Positions 1-8,368 of a DNA stretch of 9,271 nt are shown piece after piece. Source of the stretch: Spirochaetes bacterium GWF1_49_6 (lineage in GTDB: Bacteria > Spirochaetota > Brevinematia > Brevinematales > GWF1-51-8); contig MIBD01000099.1 of assembly GCA_001829395.1 (NCBI GenBank), forward strand, positions 19,249-28,519. The letters run 5' to 3'. Numbering within the stretch: the first letter of the stretch is position 1; each line of letters starts with the position of its first letter. Made by a program: the position numbers and the translations under genes. The notes beneath the pieces were generated by a model. It was not told where the DNA came from. It made no database searches and was given only the letters and a program-made list of their open reading frames with translations.

Positions 1-948
1 CCGTACAAGTACGATACCCAGCTCGGGAATAAAATGCCTATATTCTCAACCCCTGAATTTAAAAAACAAGTCTCGGACTTCCTGAAAATGTACAGTCTGG
101 AAAGCCTCGGAAAATATTTCCCCGGCGTGACCCTGAAGAATTACGACCATGCGGCGGAATTGCTGATAGATACATATCAGCGGAAAGTCGAATGGCTGAA
201 AACTCTGAAAACGGCGAAGGGGGTGAGCCTGTTAATCAAGGATCAGCCGCCACAGCAGTCGTTTATCGAATGGTACGCGATGATGTCCGCGCAGGATAAA
301 TACGATATTGTAATCGCGAACTCGCTGATCGTGTATGACCTGATTACTTCGCCCTACCCGCACACCGTCTGCAAGCACGCGAAGGCCGGCGGCGCGAGTT
401 TCAGCAGTCCCGCGCGGGACGCGTTCGGCGGGAACTCCGTGATGATCAATATCCTCGAAGACTATGGAAATATCCCGGGAATTAGCGCCGATTATCAGGA
501 TATCGCCCCGGAAACAAAGAATAAAATTATCGGGGCTATCCTTCTCGCGCATGAGATCGGCCATGCATACTTCCATATCCCCGATGTCTATGATCATCCG
601 GTGTCGTGCCTGATGAATACGCCAAGCGGGGATGTGAGCAACCCGGAACTTTATGCTATGCTGATCGCCGATATGACGCTGTGCCCGAAATGCAAGCCGT
701 GGGTGGACGCAAAGCTCTATTCGATTATGGCGGATAGCGAAACGGACGATGTGAAAAAGGGCGATTTGTATATAATATGCGCCGAAAAGACCGCCGGATT
801 GATGGGTAAGGATTTTAAAAATTTCTACGACCAGAAGGTCTATATCGCCGGGCTGTTTAATAAAGCGCTTGCGGCATACCAGAAAGCGGGGGATAAAAAG
901 AAAATCGCGGAATGCGATAAGAAGTACTACTCGATGTTTCCGAAGTAA
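1..948 (+). CDS. HEXXH zinc metallopeptidase-like protein, 5' end outside window
   Basis: The frame is open to the left edge of the window. The first ATG (34) has only a weak GGGA before it, so the gene probably starts upstream; numbering below is from that ATG. The clearest motif is an HEIGH zinc-binding and catalytic signature at residues 173-177, followed by further histidines at 181 and 188, a Cys-Leu-Met-Asn stretch at 192-195 reminiscent of a metzincin Met-turn, and a CPKC cysteine pair at 217-220. The strict metzincin HExxHxxGxxH spacing is not met. The pattern somewhat recalls archaemetzincins and, for HEIGHA, ImmA/IrrE peptidases, but I cannot assign a family. The C-terminal 40 residues are Lys/Ala-rich and helical, perhaps TPR-like. 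No membrane segment is seen in the visible part. Substrate and location are unknown. The zinc-site reading is fairly safe; proteolytic activity is inferred. Confidence 0.7.
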   Translation, partial: PYKYDTQLGNKMPIFSTPEFKKQVSDFLKMYSLESLGKYFPGVTLKNYDHAAELLIDTYQRKVEWLKTLKTAKGVSLLIKDQPPQQSFIEWYAMMSAQDKYDIVIANSLIVYDLITSPYPHTVCKHAKAGGASFSSPARDAFGGNSVMINILEDYGNIPGISADYQDIAPETKNKIIGAILLAHEIGHAYFHIPDVYDHPVSCLMNTPSGDVSNPELYAMLIADMTLCPKCKPWVDAKLYSIMADSETDDVKKGDLYIICAEKTAGLMGKDFKNFYDQKVYIAGLFNKALAAYQKAGDKKKIAECDKKYYSMFPK

Positions 949-1239
949 CCGGCATGTTATTATAGGGCGGTTCCCCCCTGACGGGGACTGACGCAAAAAC
1001 ACGAAAATAATGGAGTATTATTAAAGATGAGAGAAATTGCTTTGTCATTGCGAGTGTAGCAAAGCAATCTATTTTAATATTTTATACTAAATTACACAGA
1101 CTGCTTCTGCCGCGCTTCAAAAAATTATTGTAGCGCGGTCTCGCAGTGACATAAATATGCTTTTATTCTGTTCTGAAAACCGCTTTTTTATTCATTATGA
1201 TGGAGTTTTTGGAACTGCCCTATAGATAAACGTACCCGC
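949..1239. other. Intergenic stretch between convergent genes
   Basis: This 291-base stretch lies between the rightward peptidase-like gene and the leftward SUKH gene. It holds a short G/C hairpin around 970-988 (six pairs with one bulge, no T-run, so a poor terminator) and the palindromic repeat at 1043-1151. I see no gene and no convincing rho-independent terminator for either convergent gene. Confidence 0.5.
1043..1151. repeat. Dispersed palindromic repeat (TGTCATTGCGAG type)
   Basis: Outer arms TGTCATTGCGAG (1043-1054) and CTCGCAGTGACA (1140-1151) are inverted with 11 of 12 matches. Inner arms around AAGCAATCT (1062-1070) and AGACTGCTT (1098-1106) pair with one mismatch. A nested perfect 7 bp stem, CCGCGCT (1110-1116) with AGCGCGG (1132-1138), lies in the right half. 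The words 'GTCATTGCGAG' and 'AAGCAATCT' are typical of intergenic palindromic repeats found in many copies in diverse bacterial genomes. The two halves look like decayed copies around an AT-rich spacer. Only one copy is in this window, so its dispersed nature is an inference from recognition. Confidence 0.65.
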
Positions 1240-1779
1240 TTATAACGATTCCGCCCATTCCTCGAAATCCGGGTGGCGAGACTTGCCCTTCTCCCATAAT
1301 GGTTCGGGATCGTCGACAGGGTCGAGGCCGAACTTCGATTTGAGCCATGCCCGGTACTCGCCGCTCTCCCCTCTCTGCTCCTCCTCGTACTCGAGGAATT
1401 CCCCGTCGAACGGGACATAGTCGCGGTTGGCGGTCAGCATCACGAGGTAATCGGCGAGATTGTCCGCGATCACGGTCGAGCCGACTCCCTCGGAGGAAAG
1501 AAATATCACGGGGGCGTTATCGGGGGTCATCCCGTCCTCGTAGAGCCAGAACCCGATGAGCGACCCGGCGCCGTCTATCCCGAACGGGAGTACTTTCGAA
1601 TACCCTTCCTCGATATCCCCGAACCAGTCGTGCGCGATATGCTCCTCGTCCGCCTGAATCTCGATACTGCCCGCGAAATAGTAGGGATTATTATCCCAGT
1701 AGTCGCAAAGCTCCTTCAGCATATCCGGGACGGCATACTTCCCGAAGGACTTTTTTAAAGCCTTATAAGTGTTTCCCAT
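1240..1779 (-). CDS. SMI1/KNR4 (SUKH) family-like protein
   Basis: This encodes a 179 aa acidic, soluble protein. The ATG at 1779 is chosen because GGGAG sits about six bases upstream; the frame continues to a TTG at 1884 without a ribosome site, and that extension looks non-coding. Residues about 65-115 (LPFGIDGAGSLIGFWLY, then a segment ending in VIFLSSEGVG and ADNLADYLVML) have the SUKH fold pattern: a strand with FG-DG-G, a second strand, then a Ser-Glu/Gly loop and the LADYL helix. In bacteria many SUKH proteins are immunity proteins that neutralise polymorphic or contact-dependent toxins; others are housekeeping scaffolds. No toxin gene is adjacent, so it may be an orphan immunity protein or a general member. 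The C-terminal part is rich in Glu and Asp. Family call is moderate; function is inference. Confidence 0.6.
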   Translation of the reverse strand: MGNTYKALKKSFGKYAVPDMLKELCDYWDNNPYYFAGSIEIQADEEHIAHDWFGDIEEGYSKVLPFGIDGAGSLIGFWLYEDGMTPDNAPVIFLSSEGVGSTVIADNLADYLVMLTANRDYVPFDGEFLEYEEEQRGESGEYRAWLKSKFGLDPVDDPEPLWEKGKSRHPDFEEWAESL

Positions 1780-1839
1780 AGGCGCTCCCGCACGAAGATT
1801 ATTTTCAGGGTTATGATTTTTAATTGGAAAAGTTTTATT

Positions 1840-1853
1840 GAATATCGATATTC
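1840..1853. promoter_or_regulatory. 14 bp perfect palindrome at the SUKH gene promoter
   Basis: GAATATCGATATTC is a perfect palindrome. It overlaps the proposed -10 box (1850-1855) and the expected transcription start of the leftward SUKH gene. That is the usual place for a repressor operator, but the regulator is unknown and AT-rich palindromes of this size can occur by chance. Confidence 0.3.
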
Positions 1854-1878
1854 TAAAGCGTTCGGAAAAAAGAATCAA
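1850..1878 (-). promoter_or_regulatory. Putative sigma70 promoter of the SUKH gene
   Basis: On the minus strand, TTGATT (1878-1873) and TAGAAT (1855-1850) are separated by 17 bp. The predicted start near 1843 leaves a leader of about 65 nt before the ATG at 1779. The rest of the stretch 1780-1984 is AT-rich and holds only a loose 7 bp stem (1910-1916 with 1930-1936, 13-base loop); no gene is seen. Confidence 0.5.
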
Positions 1879-1984
1879 TAGCAAATATGTGATTAATATT
1901 TAATAAAATCCCGCGCTATTATTATAAATGTGCGGGGTAAACTCAAAACTCCGGGGGCATTCCTTGCGGTTTTAGGGGTAATTT

Positions 1985-2013
1985 TTGCGTTATTTCACGG
2001 CTTGTATTATAAT
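1985..2013 (+). promoter_or_regulatory. Promoter of the ppdK operon
   Basis: TTGCGT (1985-1990), a 17 bp spacer, and a perfect TATAAT -10 box (2008-2013). The start would fall near 2020, giving a leader of about 78 nt before the first gene at 2098. The -35 box matches only the TTG half of the consensus, but the spacing and -10 are ideal and it is the best candidate upstream of the operon. Confidence 0.65.
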
Positions 2014-2040
2014 AAGTCTTGCCATGATTTAGTCATACCA

Positions 2041-2067
2041 CCTGCGACCCCGGATATGGTTTGCGGG
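2041..2067 (+). other. Stem-loop in the ppdK operon leader
   Basis: CCTGCGACC (2041-2049) pairs with GGTTTGCGGG (2058-2067), with one bulged T and two G-U pairs, around an 8-base loop. No T-run follows, so it is not a terminator. It ends about 20 bases before the ribosome site of the first gene and could affect mRNA stability or translation. No known riboswitch class is recognised. Confidence 0.35.
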
Positions 2068-2097
2068 AAATTACCGAAATATCATTAAGGAAAGGGT

Positions 2098-2330
2098 ATG
2101 TATTCGATTAAAAAATCTCTCAAGGAATTGGTGGATTCGGAAACGTTTAAGAATTTGGACTGTGTCAGCAAACTATTCTTTTGGAAAAAGCATGTATTCG
2201 ATACTTTCAGAAACGACCTGTTAACGACTCAAAATTCGGTTCTCATACTTCGCTCCAATTTCATGCTTCACGATGAAGTGGAATGCGATCCGGAAAAGAA
2301 AAAAGATAAAAATAACCAGGAGGTTTCATA

Positions 2331-2331
<1 letters not shown>
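2098..2331 (+). CDS. Small unknown protein, first gene of the ppdK operon
   Basis: This is a 77 aa polar protein with no recognised domain, no signal peptide and no membrane segment. It starts with a Lys-rich helix-like segment (residues 1-20), has an aromatic middle (FFWKKHVFDTF, about 27-37) and ends in a charged Glu/Lys/Asp tail. The start is supported by AAGGAAAGGG immediately upstream. Its stop overlaps the ppdK start (TAATG), so the two are transcribed together and probably translationally coupled. The position suggests a role linked to PPDK, perhaps in regulation or complex formation, but nothing in the sequence shows this. It is not the known PPDK regulatory protein, which is much larger. 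Confidence 0.65.
2318..2323 (+). promoter_or_regulatory. Consensus ribosome binding site of ppdK
   Basis: AGGAGG lies seven bases before the ppdK ATG (2331) and inside the end of the preceding gene. It fixes the ppdK start and indicates strong translation despite the overlap. Confidence 0.85.
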
Positions 2332-5060
<2,729 letters not shown>

Positions 5061-5064
5061 AAAG

Positions 5065-5092
5065 TTGACAGATTAAAATCTATATTTATAAT
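5065..5092 (+). promoter_or_regulatory. Consensus promoter of the PLD nuclease gene
   Basis: TTGACA (5065-5070) and TATAAT (5087-5092), both perfect, are separated by 16 bp. Transcription should begin around 5099, inside the downstream arm region of the terminator hairpin at 5090-5122. The -10 box shares three bases with the hairpin's left arm. The start lies only four bases after the ppdK stop. Confidence 0.7.
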
Positions 5093-5122
5093 AGGGTGAA
5101 GATTATTCTTCACCCTATTTTT
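5090..5122 (+). terminator. Rho-independent terminator after ppdK
   Basis: A perfect 13 bp stem, AATAGGGTGAAGA (5090-5102) with TCTTCACCCTATT (5107-5119), encloses a TTAT loop and is followed by a T-run (5118-5122). It should end ppdK transcripts. A transcript from the promoter at 5065-5092 would start near 5099 and lack most of the left arm, so it would escape termination. Confidence 0.85.
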
Positions 5123-5147
5123 ATATTAATATGAGGACAATAAAAAT

Positions 5148-6281
5148 ATGGCAGAAATTAAATTTATTTTTCAGGGTATAAAGGAGAACAATCATCATTT
5201 TCAACAAATAAAAGAAATATGTACAAATAATCAATTTGATGAAATATATATTAGTGTTGCTTTTGTTACATCAAGCGGTCTTATACTTTTAGAAGAAATT
5301 TTAAAATTATATGGGAGTAAGGCGCATTTTTATATTGGAATTAGAAATGGTATCACTTCAATTCAAGCATTAATAAAAATTATAACATATTCAGCATTGC
5401 TTTTTACGGTTGATACAGGTTCTTTACATTTGATATATCATCCGAAAGTCTATTTGTTTTTAAATCAAGATACGGCTTATGTTATTATTGGAAGCGCGAA
5501 CTTAACAGAATATGGTTTGAGTAATAACATTGAAGCAAGTACAATTCTAAAACTAGATAGATCAATTCCTTCGGATGAGAAGTTCATTCTTGATATTAAG
5601 AATACGCTTCTAAACCTAATTATTAATCACCCTGATAATGTGAGTAAAATTAATTCCAAACAAGAAGCATTTGATTTGTATAAAAAACATCTTTTAGAGA
5701 ACGAAAGGTACAAAAACATTCAAATTAACAAGAAATCAATATATAAAAAATCAGAAACAATAAAATTGATGAAATTATTTAAAGCAAAGAAAATTATTGA
5801 GGAAAATGAACAAATCAATAACAAAAGAATCTTAAATGAATGGATTTTAGTTTGGGAAAGTAATGGCTTAGCTGAAAGAGATTTAAACATTCCTAGTGGA
5901 CAAAACACAAATCCTACTGGATCAATGCTCTTAAAAAAAGGAAAGTGGGAAAATATCGATCAAAGAGTTTATTATCGAGAAAATGTATTTAAAGAATTGG
6001 AATGGAAACATGAAAAAATAAAAGCAATTAAACATCTTGAACGAGCAAATGCAGATTTTGAAATAATTATCAAGGGAATCTATTATGGTGTTTATAATTT
6101 ACATTTAACTCACGATAGTAGGAAAGACAGCGCGACCTATAAACAAAAAAATTCTTTGACACAGATTCATTGGGAAAAAATGAGCATTCTCATCAAGGAT
6201 AGGGATCTTCTTGATAGAATACTAAAACTATATAAAAGATACGAATTGGATGGCGTGAAATATTTGATTGAAATTGATTAG
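5148..6281 (+). CDS. PLD-family type II restriction endonuclease (BfiI/NgoFVII-like)
   Basis: This 377 aa protein has a single PLD half-site. His98-x-Lys100 sits in LIYHPKVYLF, Asn118 in IIGSANLTEYGL, and Glu129 in NNIEAS. The spacing (His to Asn 20, Asn to Glu 11) equals that of the BfiI active site as I recall it (His105, Lys107, Asn125, Glu136). Such enzymes dimerise to form one metal-independent DNA-cleaving site. A Lys-rich linker (about 170-225) leads to a C-terminal region (228-377) with GLAERDLN, TNPTGSMLL, the aromatic run IDQRVYYRENVF, then THDSRKDSAT and LTQIHW. These resemble the NgoFVII/NgoAVII-type B3-like DNA-recognition domain. GAGGA ten bases before the ATG serves as ribosome site. 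It converges on a methyltransferase gene and its stop codon overlaps that gene's stop. The recognition site cannot be read from sequence. Confidence 0.85.
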   Translation: MAEIKFIFQGIKENNHHFQQIKEICTNNQFDEIYISVAFVTSSGLILLEEILKLYGSKAHFYIGIRNGITSIQALIKIITYSALLFTVDTGSLHLIYHPKVYLFLNQDTAYVIIGSANLTEYGLSNNIEASTILKLDRSIPSDEKFILDIKNTLLNLIINHPDNVSKINSKQEAFDLYKKHLLENERYKNIQINKKSIYKKSETIKLMKLFKAKKIIEENEQINNKRILNEWILVWESNGLAERDLNIPSGQNTNPTGSMLLKKGKWENIDQRVYYRENVFKELEWKHEKIKAIKHLERANADFEIIIKGIYYGVYNLHLTHDSRKDSATYKQKNSLTQIHWEKMSILIKDRDLLDRILKLYKRYELDGVKYLIEID

Positions 6282-7897
6282 TTTTTTCGATGTCTATGGT
6301 TTTTTAATTTAATCCACGAATTGATAAGTAATTCTAAAGTATATTTTGATAGATTTAGCTTTTGAAAAATAATCGTTCCTTGTTTGTATAAAAGTTCTTC
6401 AACTGAATGTGCTTTGTAAAAGATATCCAGTTCATCCAAATTAACTATTGTATCTACAATCGGAATGAGAATCTTTTCTATTTCAGACGGGACTAATTCT
6501 AACACTCCTCCTCCATAATGTCTACCCTCAATTTCGGCACTTAATGAAGTGATTGGATTTAAAAACAAATAGACTAGTTTTTGTGGCTCGATACTTTTTG
6601 TTTTAATTCTATATGCAGTATCAGTAGTATATGCGTTTAGTTCATTATATATTAATCGCGGGGTTTCATGTGATCTTTTTAGCAATCCAATATTTGTTGT
6701 ATAGACTGATGGTACTTTATACCAAGGTTTTCTAACTCTACATTTATAACGATCATTAATTTTACTCATTTCACCTAGTTTTATATATTCCTTAGCGGAT
6801 TCATCAAGTTCACTGTCATTAGGAACGTTAAACCATAAAAAATATGCGGGTGTATCATTATTTATGTTTTTTGTATGTTGATCAAAATTATATATAATCC
6901 CTGGGCAGTGTTCACTCCGGCCAAACATAGGATAAATCCATTTACTAAGATTATATTTATCAATTGTACTTTTAGACACTAAAAAATAATTGTTTGCTCC
7001 TGTAACAATGCCTACGTCAACATTCGCAATACTTTTAAACTGTGAAATAGATGGATTGTTTATTACTTCAAAATACAACGCTAATTCTGATTTGGATAGT
7101 AAAGCTTTTGTCCATTTACCTTGTGTAGTTCTCCCGTTGATATATTGCGCATTGTTGAATAAAGCTAATGGGTCTAATTCTAAAAAGGAATTACCTTTTG
7201 TTTGAATAATTGATAATCCTTTTGTCTTTTCGTTGATATTTTCCTTTTTTTGAGCGATTAACAGAACTGCACCTTGAAGAGTATTTTCAAACCAAATTTC
7301 TTCTGGATCAATAATTAGTATTTGTTTACAATTTTCACTCAGATAATCTCTTAAAGATTGAGCATGTATAACATTTAGTATTTCTGATGGTAAAATCATA
7401 GCGAAATAGCCGTTAGGTTTTAAAAAATAAATTGAAAGTAAAACAAAAGGAACCCATGCGTTTGTATGCATTGTAAACGGAAGCTGAAAGAATTCAAATA
7501 TCATTTTTGCTTTTTTTTGCTGTTTGTCGTCTAGGTATTGATATCTAATAAAAGGCGGATTACCAATCACTGCATCAAAAAAGTCTGGACTATTTAATCT
7601 GCTTATTGACCAATCAAGATAATCATCATTTATTATGCTAGCATTTATTTTATCAGTTTTTAATGCTTTGGCTTTCCTTGCCTCAATTTCATCAATTTCA
7701 ATTGCTATTACATTTATAGAATTGGATGGTTTCATATCATTTAATGCCTTGATAAAAACCCCATCTCCGCAGCTAGGTTCAAGAATATTTTCTACTTTAC
7801 ATCCAATTACAAATTTTGATATAAAAATTGCTAAGCTATGAGGGGTATAGTATCCACCGCGAAGCTTTTGCTCACTTTCTAAGTGAATAAAATTCAT
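6278..7897 (-). CDS. Adenine-N6 DNA methyltransferase of the R-M unit (gamma class, TaqI/Eco57I-like)
   Basis: This 539 aa SAM-dependent methyltransferase modifies adenine in DNA and should protect the host from the convergent nuclease. Motifs run in gamma order: motif X GGYYTP (14-19), motif I EPSCGDG (40-46, SAM binding), an acidic motif II IEIDE (66-70), motif III around NDDYLDW (90-96) and catalytic motif IV NPPF (113-116). Residues about 120-215 finish the catalytic domain, with LPSEILN and a strand ending in ILIIDPEEIWF. The remaining 300 or so residues form a large C-terminal target-recognition part of the TaqI type. The start ATG overlaps the TGA of the upstream regulator gene (ATGA), with AGGA eight bases before it inside that gene. 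The gene is complete, with AT-rich codon use. Only one methyltransferase is present. Confidence 0.9.
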   Translation of the reverse strand: MNFIHLESEQKLRGGYYTPHSLAIFISKFVIGCKVENILEPSCGDGVFIKALNDMKPSNSINVIAIEIDEIEARKAKALKTDKINASIINDDYLDWSISRLNSPDFFDAVIGNPPFIRYQYLDDKQQKKAKMIFEFFQLPFTMHTNAWVPFVLLSIYFLKPNGYFAMILPSEILNVIHAQSLRDYLSENCKQILIIDPEEIWFENTLQGAVLLIAQKKENINEKTKGLSIIQTKGNSFLELDPLALFNNAQYINGRTTQGKWTKALLSKSELALYFEVINNPSISQFKSIANVDVGIVTGANNYFLVSKSTIDKYNLSKWIYPMFGRSEHCPGIIYNFDQHTKNINNDTPAYFLWFNVPNDSELDESAKEYIKLGEMSKINDRYKCRVRKPWYKVPSVYTTNIGLLKRSHETPRLIYNELNAYTTDTAYRIKTKSIEPQKLVYLFLNPITSLSAEIEGRHYGGGVLELVPSEIEKILIPIVDTIVNLDELDIFYKAHSVEELLYKQGTIIFQKLNLSKYTLELLINSWIKLKNHRHRKN

Positions 7898-8067
7898 TTT
7901 ATACGTCCTGATTCAATTCTTATATCGTAGGTATCAATATATTGATGTGCAATCTGCGTAAACCATTCTTTCAATGTCATTTGATTAATCTCAAGTGATA
8001 AATATAATTGTCGTTTTAGATCGGGTTCAATTTCCAATACTATTCTGCCTGATTTACTTCTAGACAT
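7894..8067 (-). CDS. Small ribbon-helix-helix protein, putative R-M controller
   Basis: This 57 aa basic protein has the ribbon-helix-helix layout: strand GRIVLEIE (7-14), helix DLKRQLYLSLEIN (16-28), turn, then helix LKEWFTQIAHQYID (32-45). Such proteins dimerise and bind palindromic operators through the paired strands. The ATG at 8067 is chosen for the GGAG seven to ten bases upstream; a TTG at 8079 has no such site. It is the first gene of the leftward operon and overlaps the methyltransferase by four bases. Its promoter region holds two similar palindromic sites. By position it would be a transcriptional controller of the R-M unit, comparable in role to C proteins, which however are helix-turn-helix. 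An antitoxin-like role is the alternative. Fold call moderate, function inferred. Confidence 0.65.
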   Translation of the reverse strand: MSRSKSGRIVLEIEPDLKRQLYLSLEINQMTLKEWFTQIAHQYIDTYDIRIESGRIK

Positions 8068-8080
8068 TTTATTCTCCAAA

Positions 8081-8098
8081 ATGTAATATATATTACAT
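8081..8098. promoter_or_regulatory. Operator candidate 1: perfect 18 bp palindrome
   Basis: ATGTAATATATATTACAT is an exact palindrome. It lies between the expected start of the leftward operon (about 8100) and the RHH gene's ribosome site, where a bound dimer would block early transcription. A 14/16 similar copy lies 27 bp upstream in the same operon's promoter. Confidence 0.55.
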
Positions 8099-8106
8099 GT
8101 AGCATA

Positions 8107-8135
8107 ATAGTAATATATATCATATATGTTGTCAA
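8107..8135 (-). promoter_or_regulatory. Promoter of the RHH-methyltransferase operon
   Basis: On the minus strand a perfect TTGACA (8135-8130) is followed after 17 bp by TACTAT (8112-8107), four of six matches to the -10 consensus. The spacer is occupied by operator candidate 2. The expected start is about 8100, giving a leader of roughly 33 nt. Confidence 0.6.
8110..8125. promoter_or_regulatory. Operator candidate 2: imperfect copy in the promoter spacer
   Basis: GTAATATATATCATAT matches 14 of 16 bases of the palindrome part at 8083-8098. It fills most of the -35/-10 spacer of the leftward promoter. Binding here would directly exclude RNA polymerase. The high A/T content of the region weakens the case. 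Confidence 0.45.
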
Positions 8136-8184
8136 TAAATATTTTATTTTCCTACAAACTGATTGAAGTGTGCAGTGATATGAT

Positions 8185-8217
8185 CAGGTCGTGATCAAGA
8201 CGAAGAATAAAAAGTAA
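8185..8217 (+). repeat. Right copy of direct repeat (duplicated ppdK 3' end)
   Basis: This is a displaced copy of the final 11 codons of ppdK, reading DQVVIKTKNKK and stop versus AQAAIKTKNKK in the intact gene. The frame is closed upstream by a TGA at 8176, so it is not expressed. Differences from 5028-5060 are at 8189, 8192 and 8211. It marks the right edge of the island and is probably the original chromosomal end of ppdK. Confidence 0.85.
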
Positions 8218-8250
8218 CCCCTCGGCTTCGCTCAGGGCACGCGCTCGGGG
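8218..8250. repeat. Dispersed GC-rich palindromic repeat (CTTCGCTCAGGG type)
   Basis: CCCC (8218-8221) and GGGG (8247-8250) bracket a core with CGGCTTCGCTCAGGGCAC. Read on the minus strand it encodes the peptide ACPERSRG, a known signature of a repeat that is scattered through many bacterial genomes and often yields false ORFs. It directly follows the displaced ppdK stop codon. Confidence 0.6.
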
Positions 8251-8283
8251 TAGTTTCAAGAATAGGTAAGTAAGTAATCAGAT

Positions 8284-8312
8284 AGAGGCCGCTCAGCGAT
8301 GGGCGGTCTTTT
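8284..8312 (+). terminator. Rho-independent terminator, probably the original one of ppdK
   Basis: GGCCGCTC (8287-8294) pairs with GGGCGGTC (8301-8308), including two G-U pairs, around the loop AGCGAT. Four Ts follow, and A8284 to A8286 extend the stem into them. No intact rightward gene lies just upstream, only the ppdK tail copy ending at 8217. The hairpin therefore best fits the pre-insertion ppdK end, and now insulates mazEF. Confidence 0.7.
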
Positions 8313-8315
8313 ATA

Positions 8316-8344
8316 TTGACAAATCCGGTGCGCGGGTGTATATT
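8316..8344 (+). promoter_or_regulatory. Promoter of mazEF
   Basis: Perfect TTGACA (8316-8321), 17 bp spacer, TATATT (8339-8344). The start would be near 8351, leaving a very short leader with AAGGGAGG (8357-8364) before the mazE ATG. A 5 bp inverted repeat, TGTAT (8337-8341) and ATACA (8353-8357), overlaps the -10 and start, a plausible but weak MazE operator. Confidence 0.75.
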
Positions 8345-8368
8345 CATTGTAGATACAAGGGAGGCAAT

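Larger units (their letters stand above)
5061..8217. mobile_element. AT-rich restriction-modification island inserted at the 3' end of ppdK
   Basis: Between the two direct repeats lie a PLD-type nuclease, an adenine methyltransferase and a small ribbon-helix-helix protein. Their base composition is strikingly AT-rich and their codons A/T-ending, unlike ppdK before and mazEF after. The backbone resumes at the right repeat with a dispersed GC-rich repeat and a terminator that suits the old ppdK 3' end. The interior carries no integrase, transposase or terminal inverted repeat. Insertion may have used an enzyme supplied in trans, or occurred as the long-target-duplication type of insertion described for R-M units. 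The exact edges within the repeats cannot be fixed from one sequence. Confidence 0.7.

Noticed and set aside
232..1002. Minus-strand open frame of 256 codons over the peptidase-like gene
   Set aside because: Antisense shadow of a frame with clear HEXXH motif; its product is Arg-rich and has no domain.
1780..1884. N-terminal extension of the SUKH protein to a TTG at 1884
   Set aside because: No ribosome site at 1884, and the extension covers the proposed promoter and palindrome; the ATG at 1779 has GGGAG.
1910..1936. Stem CCCGCGC/GTGCGGG as a terminator
   Set aside because: The loop is 13 bases, the stem is short with a G-U pair, and no gene ends into it.
5061..8190. Integrase, transposase or terminal inverted repeats for the island
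   Set aside because: Looked for on both strands; the interior is filled by the three R-M genes and no inverted ends are visible, so a self-mobilising element is not claimed.
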